Of a DNA stretch of 5,646 nucleotides, positions 1 to 4,387 are shown in pieces. The stretch is from Candidatus Scatomorpha merdipullorum. Lineage in GTDB: Bacteria > Bacillota > Clostridia > Oscillospirales > Oscillospiraceae. How positions within the stretch are numbered: the first letter of the stretch is position 1; the number at the start of each line of letters is the position of its first letter. The position numbers were made by a program, and so were the translations under genes. The DNA lies in contig DVJK01000117.1 in assembly GCA_018716795.1 (NCBI GenBank), forward strand, positions 1 to 5,646. The letters are read 5' to 3'. A model generated the notes under the pieces. The model was not told where the DNA came from, did no database searches, and saw only the letters and a list, made by a program, of their open reading frames with translations.

Positions 1-548
1 ACGACCAGGAGTCCAGCGCGCTTATCAGGATGTATTTGAACGGCGACTTCGGCTCGAAGCCGGAGGACGTCAACGCCTGCGCGGCGAGCATCTTTTACGC
101 CGTCGACCGTTACGCCTCGTATATGACCGACTGGAGGGAGTATTATCAGAGGGGCGGCGTGATTCTCTCCGACCGGTACACGACCTCGAACGCCGTCCAC
201 CAGGGCGCGAAGCTGCCGCCGGAGCGGCAGCCGGCCTTCTTCGACTGGCTTTACGACCTCGAATACGTCAAGCTCGGCCTGCCCGAGCCGGACCTTGTCA
301 TCTTCCTCGACGTCGACCTCGCCACAAGCGAGCGGCGCATGGCCCACCGCCGCGAGAAGTACGGCACCGGCGGCGACATACACGAGAACGACGCCGAATA
401 TCTCCAGCACTGCCTGGACACCGGCCGCCGCGCCGCGGCGCACTACGGCTGGCGCGTCGTGGACTTCATGAAGGACGGGCTCGAGCGCGAGGTGGACGAG
501 AAGCACGAGGAGATATTCCGCATCGTCCGAGAGGCGCTCGATGGATAA
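1..548 (+). CDS. tmk: Thymidylate kinase (dTMP kinase), 5'-truncated by window edge
   Basis: It phosphorylates dTMP to dTDP with ATP in the cytoplasm, an essential step of dTTP synthesis. The reading frame is open from base 3, and 181 codons are visible before the TAA at 546-548. The first visible residues, DQESSALIRMYLNGDFGS, match the region just after the P-loop segment in the longer clostridial type of thymidylate kinase. I estimate about 40 N-terminal residues, including the P-loop, lie upstream. The ATG at base 30 is internal, not the start. Visible marks are the DVNACAASIFYAVDRYASY helix, the nucleotide-binding SDRYTTSNAVHQGAKL motif, the strand PDLVIFLDVD, and a basic LID-like stretch ERRMAHRREKYG followed by DIHENDAEYL. 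No frameshift is seen. The stop overlaps the next gene's start by 8 bases, so the two are probably co-transcribed. The family call is firm; the N-terminus cannot be seen. Confidence 0.93.
   Translation, partial: DQESSALIRMYLNGDFGSKPEDVNACAASIFYAVDRYASYMTDWREYYQRGGVILSDRYTTSNAVHQGAKLPPERQPAFFDWLYDLEYVKLGLPEPDLVIFLDVDLATSERRMAHRREKYGTGGDIHENDAEYLQHCLDTGRRAAAHYGWRVVDFMKDGLEREVDEKHEEIFRIVREALDG
529..534 (+). promoter_or_regulatory. Ribosome binding site inside the end of tmk
   Basis: GAGAGG lies 6 bases before the ATG at 541, inside the last codons of tmk. It supports the start that overlaps the tmk stop (ATGGATAA) and suggests translational coupling of the two genes. Confidence 0.6.
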
Positions 549-1563
549 GCGCGCCTTCCGCGCCGCCGTGCGCGCGAAAATTGCGGCGCTGGAGCCGGAA
601 TACCTCGCCGAAAGCGACGAGGGGATACGCGAGCGGCTTTTCGCCCTGCCGGAGTTCAGGGAGGCCGGAACCGTCTTCGCCTACTTCGCCATGGGCCGCG
701 AGATTGCGACGGAGGGGATAATCGAGCGCGCGCTCGCCCTGGGCAAGCGCGTCTGCCTCCCGCGCAGCCACGAGGGCGGAGTCATGGACTTCGCCGACTT
801 CTCCGGCGGGCTCCGCCACGCGCGCTTCGGGCTTATGGAGCCGGACGCCGGCCTGAGCGCCGTCGAACCGGCCGAGGGCGATATAATCCTCGTCCCCGCG
901 CTCTGCTGCGCGCCCGACGGACGCCGCCAGGGGCAGGGAGGGGGCTATTACGACCGCTTCCTCGCCCGCTTCCCGAAGGTGACGAGCGCCTGCCTCGCCC
1001 GCGAGCGGCTGCTGGACGAGCGCGTTCCCGCCGAGTGGAACGATTTGCGCCCTGACTACGTCATAACCGAAGAGCGCATAATAAGCCCGGAGCGCCGCGC
1101 CGCCATAAGCCTTACCGACGGCGCGCGGCACACGGAGACGCTTCGCGCGCTCATACGCGAATACACCGCTTCCCTGGGCCGCGACATATCTTTTCAGCGC
1201 CCGGAGGAGGAGCTTGCCGCCATTGAGAGCGTCTACGCCCCGCCGGGCGGCGCGGCCGTCGTCGCCATGCGCGGCGGCGAGGGCATAGGCATGGCCTGCC
1301 TGCGCCGGATAGACTCCGTGCGCTGCGAGATGAAGCGGCTGTATGTGCGCCGCGAGTACCGCTCCCTGCGCCTGGGCGAAGCCCTTGCCCGCGGAATTAT
1401 AGAGAGGGCGAGGGCCCTCGGCTACGGCGAGCTGCTGCTCGATACGCTTGAGGACATGCACGCCGCCCGCCGGCTCTACGCGCGCCTGGGCTTTTCCGAG
1501 TGCGCGCCCTACTACGACAACCCGCTGCCGGGCACAAGCTATATGCGCCTGGCGCTAAAATAA
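541..1563 (+). CDS. 5-formyltetrahydrofolate cyclo-ligase fused to a GNAT N-acetyltransferase domain
   Basis: The protein has 340 residues and two domains. Residues 1-188 match 5-formyltetrahydrofolate cyclo-ligase (MTHFS/YgfA family), which converts 5-formyl-THF plus ATP to 5,10-methenyl-THF. Visible marks are LPEFREAGTVFAYFAMGREI (about 36-55), GKRVCLPR (69-75), DIILVPALCCAPDG (114-127), the ATP/phosphate-binding loop RQGQGGGYYDRF (129-140) and PDYVITEERI (171-180). Residues 189-340 match a GNAT acetyltransferase: MKRLYVRREYRSLRLGEALA (264-283) is the acetyl-CoA-binding motif A, and LDTLEDMHAARRLYARLGF (300-318) plus YYDNPLPGTSYMRLAL (324-339) are typical of one GNAT subgroup. A stand-alone cyclo-ligase is about 180-200 residues, so the first domain is complete and the linker is almost absent. 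The loop reads RQGQGGG where RLGYGGG is more usual. The acetylation substrate is unknown. Start 541 is chosen for its ribosome binding site and coupling to tmk. Confidence 0.88.
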   Translation: MDKRAFRAAVRAKIAALEPEYLAESDEGIRERLFALPEFREAGTVFAYFAMGREIATEGIIERALALGKRVCLPRSHEGGVMDFADFSGGLRHARFGLMEPDAGLSAVEPAEGDIILVPALCCAPDGRRQGQGGGYYDRFLARFPKVTSACLARERLLDERVPAEWNDLRPDYVITEERIISPERRAAISLTDGARHTETLRALIREYTASLGRDISFQRPEEELAAIESVYAPPGGAAVVAMRGGEGIGMACLRRIDSVRCEMKRLYVRREYRSLRLGEALARGIIERARALGYGELLLDTLEDMHAARRLYARLGFSECAPYYDNPLPGTSYMRLALK

Positions 1564-1585
1564 AACGGAGCCCCGAAGGGCCCCG
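1556..1585 (-). terminator. Rho-independent terminator of the Cys-rich micro-gene
   Basis: Read on the - strand, an 8-bp stem CGGGGCCC/GGGCUCCG (one G-U pair) closes a UUCG tetraloop and is followed by UUUUAUUUUAG. It begins 12 bases after the stop codon of the small gene at 1598-1741. The U tract is encoded by the last codons of the converging cyclo-ligase/GNAT gene. On the + strand the same hairpin has an A-C mismatch and no T run, so it would be weak for that gene. Confidence 0.8.
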
Positions 1586-1597
1586 CGCGCTGAGCGT

Positions 1598-1741
1598 TCA
1601 GCAGCAGGTATTGCAGGAGTTGTCGCAGGTGTTGCAGCAGCTGTTGCCGCAGCAGCCGCCGTTGAAGCCGCCGCACATGAAGAGAAGCAGCAGGACGATG
1701 ATTATCCAGAAGCAGCCGCCGTTGTTGTTTCCGCAGAACAT
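1598..1741 (-). CDS. Small Cys/Asn/Gly-rich single-pass membrane protein (47 aa), function unknown
   Basis: The ORF has 47 codons and ends in TGA. The product starts MFCGNNNGGC, has one hydrophobic run FWIIIVLLLLFM (11-22), then a Gly/Asn-rich turn and a C-terminal tail with Cys spaced as CC-x3-CC-x2-C-x3-C-x2-CC. Eleven of 47 residues are Cys. Support for real coding: 42 of the 46 codons after the start end in G or C, all Cys codons are TGC, a GGAGAAAGGG ribosome binding site lies 7 bases before the ATG, and a terminator follows 12 bases after the stop. The hydrophobic run is short for a full membrane span unless flanking residues join it. The architecture resembles the tiny Gly/Asn/Cys-rich hydrophobic proteins common in Clostridia and, loosely, YjcZ-type sporulation peptides; that likeness is an inference and no function should be assigned. 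The tail could bind metal or form disulfides. The + strand reading frame over the same bases is judged a shadow. Confidence 0.72.
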   Translation of the reverse strand: MFCGNNNGGCFWIIIVLLLLFMCGGFNGGCCGNSCCNTCDNSCNTCC

Positions 1742-1748
1742 GTTAAGA

Positions 1749-1758
1749 CCCTTTCTCC
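1749..1758 (-). promoter_or_regulatory. Ribosome binding site of the Cys-rich micro-gene
   Basis: On the - strand GGAGAAAGGG ends 7 bases before the ATG at 1741. It is one of the main reasons to believe this 47-codon gene is translated. Confidence 0.6.
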
Positions 1759-1870
1759 GCGCTATGTGATGAGCCCTTGCCGCGCCCCGCGCGGGAGGAA
1801 CGGCCGTATCTCAACGGGCGTCGCCCGCCGTCTGTGCCATACTATGCCCGACGCGCCGCCGGGGTGATAT

Positions 1871-1875
1871 GGGAG
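1871..1875 (+). promoter_or_regulatory. Ribosome binding site choosing the mltG start
   Basis: GGGAG ends 8 bases before the ATG at 1884. Two further in-frame ATGs lie upstream, at 1869 and 1878. The first has only GGGGTGA directly against it, and the second sits 2 bases from GGGAG. The GGTGAT at 1863-1868 could serve 1878 instead, so that start remains possible. Confidence 0.5.
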
Positions 1876-1883
1876 TTATGCAA

Positions 1884-3344
1884 ATGCAAAAGGAATTCGA
1901 AAACGAGAATATGCCCGCCGGGGAGGACACCGTGATAGTCCCCGCCATAGGCGCGGAGAAGCAGCCGGAGCCGGCCGAGGCGCCCGGGCCGCAGCCCGCG
2001 CCCGAGCCGAAGCCGCAGGCCGGGGCCGACGCCCCGGCGCCGGACGCGCCGGAGGGGCCGGAGGCCGGCAAATCCGCTCCGGAGGAGGCCGAGGACGCCG
2101 AGAGCCGCGGCAAAAAGCTGCTTGAAAAGCTCGACAGCATGCTCTACAAGCCCGAGCGGCACGAGGAGTACGCCTCCGACGACGATGACGCCGAGCTCAC
2201 CGAGCGCGACTTCAAGCCCATACGCCGCCGCCGCGACGGGAAGACCGGCTGCCTGGGCGGGATGATGTACTTCGTCTTCTGCGTGAGCTGCTCCATACTG
2301 CTCGCCTGCATGGCCTGGATGGCCGCGACGGACGTGATAGCCCTGGGCAAGGAGCCGCTGGAGAGCACGATAACCCTCCCGAAGAGCATCTTCACCGAGG
2401 GCACCGAGGAGTATGTCGACGACGAGGGCGTCACGCACACGCGCGAGGTCACCTACGCCGACATGGACTACGTCGCCCGCGAGCTCAAGAGCGCCGGGAT
2501 AATCGAGTATCCCTGGCTCTTCAAGCTCTTCTGCTGGTTCGCCGACGCGACGACGAAGGTCGACCCGGGCACCTATACCCTCTCGACCCGGCTCGACTAC
2601 TACGCCCTCGTCTCCAACATGCAGACCGCCTCCGGCAGCATGGCCACGACGACCGTGACCTTCCCCGAGGGCTTCACCATGCAGGAGATATTCGAGCGGC
2701 TTGAGGAAAACGGGATTGCCTCGGTCGAGGACCTCTACGAGGCCGCGGCGGAGTACAGCTATAACTACTCCTTCCTCGAATGGGCCACGCCCGGCGAGGC
2801 CAGCAGGCTCGAGGGCTATCTCTTCCCGGACACCTATGAGTTCTACCAGGGCGAGCAGGCCAGCGGCGCGATAAACCGCTTCCTTCTCAACTTCCACGGC
2901 AAGCTCACCGCGGACATGTACGCCCAGGCGGAAAACCTCGGCATCACGCTCCACCAGGCGGTCATAATCGGCAGCATGATAGAGGCCGAGGCCGCCAACG
3001 ACTCCGAGCGCGCCCAGATCGCCGCGGTCATCTATAACCGCCTCGAGGCGGGTATGCCGCTGCAGATTGACGCGACGGTCATGTACGCCCTCGGCGAGCA
3101 CAAGGAGTATCTGACCGAGGAGGATTTGCAGGTCGAGAGCCCCTACAACACCTATCTCAACACCGGCCTGCCCGCCGGCCCGATATGCAATCCCGGCCTC
3201 GCGAGCATCAACGCCGCGCTCAATCCCGCGGACGCGGACTATCTCTACTACGCGCTCGACACCGAGACGGGCACGCACAGGTTCTTCACCAGCTATGCCG
3301 ACTTCGAGGCCTTCACCGCCACGCAGGACTACACCGCACAGTGA
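1884..3344 (+). CDS. mltG: Endolytic murein transglycosylase MltG (YceG family)
   Basis: MltG cleaves nascent glycan strands at the outer face of the membrane and is thought to set glycan length as a terminase. From ATG 1884 the protein has 486 residues. Residues 1-126 form a cytoplasmic tail: a Pro/Ala/Glu-rich stretch (about 28-72), a helix-like LLEKLDSMLYKPERHEEY, then DDDD at 99-102 and RRRR at 114-117. A membrane segment follows at about 127-149. The outer part has a small LysM-like subdomain (YADMDYVARELKSAGIIEYP, 191-210; KVDPGTYTL, 225-233) and the YceG catalytic domain. That domain shows FPEGFTMQEIFERL, LEGYLFPDTYEF, IIGSMIEAEAANDSERAQIA with the putative catalytic Glu367 (equivalent to E. 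coli Glu218 by my recall), SPYNTYLNTGLPAGPICNPG and a C-terminal THRFFTSYADFEAF. All family motifs are intact. The gene stands alone between oppositely oriented neighbours; no convincing promoter was seen. Alternative starts at 1869 and 1878 add 5 or 2 residues. Confidence 0.93.
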   Translation: MQKEFENENMPAGEDTVIVPAIGAEKQPEPAEAPGPQPAPEPKPQAGADAPAPDAPEGPEAGKSAPEEAEDAESRGKKLLEKLDSMLYKPERHEEYASDDDDAELTERDFKPIRRRRDGKTGCLGGMMYFVFCVSCSILLACMAWMAATDVIALGKEPLESTITLPKSIFTEGTEEYVDDEGVTHTREVTYADMDYVARELKSAGIIEYPWLFKLFCWFADATTKVDPGTYTLSTRLDYYALVSNMQTASGSMATTTVTFPEGFTMQEIFERLEENGIASVEDLYEAAAEYSYNYSFLEWATPGEASRLEGYLFPDTYEFYQGEQASGAINRFLLNFHGKLTADMYAQAENLGITLHQAVIIGSMIEAEAANDSERAQIAAVIYNRLEAGMPLQIDATVMYALGEHKEYLTEEDLQVESPYNTYLNTGLPAGPICNPGLASINAALNPADADYLYYALDTETGTHRFFTSYADFEAFTATQDYTAQ

Positions 3345-3354
3345 AAAATAAAGC

Positions 3355-3390
3355 AAAAGCCGCCCGGGGAACGCTCCCCGGGCGGTTTGC
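3355..3390. terminator. Bidirectional rho-independent terminator between mltG and the phosphodiesterase gene
   Basis: A perfect 11-bp stem (CCGCCCGGGGA at 3360-3370 with its complement at 3375-3385) closes a 4-base loop ACGC. It is flanked by AAAA on the left and TTT on the right. On the + strand it starts 10-15 bases after the mltG stop. On the - strand it follows the phosphodiesterase stop and is succeeded by a strong U-rich run (CUUUUGCUUUAUUUUU), so it should work better in that direction. Confidence 0.9.
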
Positions 3391-3398
3391 CTGCGCGC

Positions 3399-4232
3399 TT
3401 ATTTGTATTTCACCCTCGGCCGGTAGAACTGGAAGATGACGGCGTCGGCCTTCTCCTCGGTCTTCCACTCGAGGCTTGTCCAGGCGACCTTCATCGCGCC
3501 CAGCGCCTCGCAGAGCCTGACCGTCAGCGGCTTGCGGCCTATCTCATAGGCGATGAACTGCGGCCGCGAGAGGAAGTTCAGCATACAGCGGCTGAGCAGG
3601 AAGGCCGAGACCGCGCCGGAGCTCTTCCTCAGCGAACGAAAGCGCGTGGAGAGCTGGCCGCGCAGCACCTCGGGCGCGTGGAAGCGGAACCACATGACGA
3701 TGCGCGGATCGAAGCTCTCGACGCACCAGGGGCCGGGATAGCTTTGCATCTGCTCATACACCTTCCGGCAGAGCTCGGCATTGCGCGCGCCGCGCTTGAG
3801 CTCGACTATAAGCGGCGCGCCCTTCGCGGCCGCAAGCGCCTCCGCAAGCGTGGGTATGCGGTGCTCCGTCCCGGCGAGGCGGAGCTCCTTGAGCTCGGCG
3901 AGGCTCATGTCCGAGACGCGGCCCTCGACGCCGCAGAGCCGCTTCGTATCGTCGTCGTGGAAGACAGCAAGCCCGCCGTCCGCGGTGAGATGCACGTCCA
4001 GCTCGGAGCCGTAGCCTATGCGCGAGGCGTGCTCAAAGGCGGCGGCGGAGTTCTCCGGCGTGCTCTTATCTATGCGGTGCAGGCCGCGGTGGGCAAAGTT
4101 GCGGCCCACGAAGGGCGCGCGCTGCTTGAGGTCGCGCTTCCCCGGCGCGACGAGGAAGACCAGCGCGGCCATGCTCCCCGCCAGGGCCCCTCCGGCGGCC
4201 AGGCCCGCCCGTGTCCATTTATTTAAGCTCAT
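3399..4232 (-). CDS. Membrane-anchored glycerophosphodiester phosphodiesterase family protein
   Basis: GDPD enzymes hydrolyse glycerophosphodiesters to sn-glycerol 3-phosphate and an alcohol, using a metal and two His residues. The 277-residue protein starts at ATG 4232. A hydrophobic N-terminal segment at about 9-30 (after K5 and R8, before KR at 32-33) suggests a membrane anchor; no lipobox or clear cleavage site is seen. The catalytic barrel shows FAHRG (His48, Arg49), PENS (59-62), SELDVHLTADG with Glu77 and Asp79, AVFHDDD with His92, VSDMSLAEL, IPTLAEAL, LIVELK with Glu144, VESFDP and a late WTSLE. The usual C-terminal GVDGIITDRP is replaced by KADAVIFQFYRP, a variant I associate with clostridial members. 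Substrate is unknown; phospholipid headgroup diesters or teichoic-acid fragments are plausible. A GTG at 4241 is in frame but lies inside the ribosome binding site, so it is rejected as start. The gene has its own promoter and terminator. Confidence 0.88.
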   Translation of the reverse strand: MSLNKWTRAGLAAGGALAGSMAALVFLVAPGKRDLKQRAPFVGRNFAHRGLHRIDKSTPENSAAAFEHASRIGYGSELDVHLTADGGLAVFHDDDTKRLCGVEGRVSDMSLAELKELRLAGTEHRIPTLAEALAAAKGAPLIVELKRGARNAELCRKVYEQMQSYPGPWCVESFDPRIVMWFRFHAPEVLRGQLSTRFRSLRKSSGAVSAFLLSRCMLNFLSRPQFIAYEIGRKPLTVRLCEALGAMKVAWTSLEWKTEEKADAVIFQFYRPRVKYK

Positions 4233-4238
4233 ATGAGG

Positions 4239-4247
4239 CACCTCCTT
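4239..4247 (-). promoter_or_regulatory. Strong ribosome binding site of the phosphodiesterase gene
   Basis: On the - strand AAGGAGGTG is a near-perfect Shine-Dalgarno sequence; its GGAGG core ends 8 bases before the ATG at 4232. It fixes the start and excludes the GTG that overlaps it. Confidence 0.85.
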
Positions 4248-4257
4248 AGCTATATCT

Positions 4258-4287
4258 ATTATATAACGCCGGGAAAGCGCGCGTCAA
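4258..4287 (-). promoter_or_regulatory. Sigma-A-type promoter of the phosphodiesterase gene
   Basis: On the - strand the -35 box TTGACG (4282-4287) is separated by 18 bases from a perfect -10 box TATAAT (4258-4263). Transcription would start near 4250, giving a leader of roughly 18 bases that is little more than the ribosome binding site. Confidence 0.8.
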
Positions 4288-4327
4288 ATCAAGTTTCTGT
4301 TACGGCGGGGCTTTACGCAGATTTGGG

Positions 4328-4356
4328 TTGAATTGCGCGGCAAAATGCGATAAACT
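4328..4356 (+). promoter_or_regulatory. Candidate promoter of the MFS transporter gene
   Basis: TTGAAT (4328-4333), a 17-base spacer and TAAACT (4351-4356) each match 4 of 6 consensus bases. An alternative -10 is GATAAA at 4349 preceded by TGC. The start would fall near 4363, about 25 bases before the ATG. The boxes are weak, as expected for a promoter that needs an activator or is tightly regulated. Confidence 0.4.
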
Positions 4357-4362
4357 TTTGCC
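4339..4362. promoter_or_regulatory. Dyad, candidate operator for the MFS transporter gene
   Basis: GGCAAAA (4339-4345) is a perfect inverted copy of TTTTGCC (4356-4362), with a 10-base centre. The dyad spans the candidate -10 of the transporter promoter, where a bound repressor would block transcription. It lies upstream of the predicted start site, so a DNA operator is likelier than an RNA hairpin. The regulator is not in the window. Confidence 0.4.
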
Positions 4363-4387
4363 AGTACCGCATGAGAGAGGGGAGCGC

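Noticed and set aside
30..32. ATG at base 30 as the tmk start
   Set aside because: The frame is open to the window edge and the residues before it (DQESSALIR) belong to the conserved protein.
466..1461. A 331-codon - strand frame opposite tmk and the fusion gene
   Set aside because: It is an antisense shadow from GC-rich codon bias; its product is Ala/Arg/Gly-rich with no recognisable domain.
1500..1769. A + strand 89-codon frame over the micro-gene
   Set aside because: It is Gln/Leu/Pro-rich low-complexity sequence antisense to the Cys-rich micro-gene, has no ribosome binding site and starts inside the fusion gene.
1838..1846. CATACTATG as a -10 box for mltG, or as a sporulation-type promoter on the other strand
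   Set aside because: TACTAT matches only 4 of 6 bases and has no acceptable -35; on the - strand the spacing and flanks do not fit a sporulation sigma factor site well enough.
1842..3356. A 504-codon - strand frame opposite mltG
   Set aside because: mltG on the other strand has every family motif intact; the antisense product is compositionally biased and featureless.
3387..4226. A 279-codon + strand frame opposite the phosphodiesterase gene
   Set aside because: The - strand protein carries the full GDPD motif set plus promoter and ribosome binding site; the + frame begins within the terminator region.
4233..4241. GTG at 4241 as an earlier start for the phosphodiesterase
   Set aside because: The GTG is part of the AAGGAGGTG ribosome binding site, which is correctly spaced for the ATG at 4232.
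4285..4325. Inverted repeat CAAATC ... GATTTG in the divergent intergenic region
   Set aside because: Only 6 bp with a 29-base separation and no symmetry around the promoters; likely chance in an AT-richer stretch.
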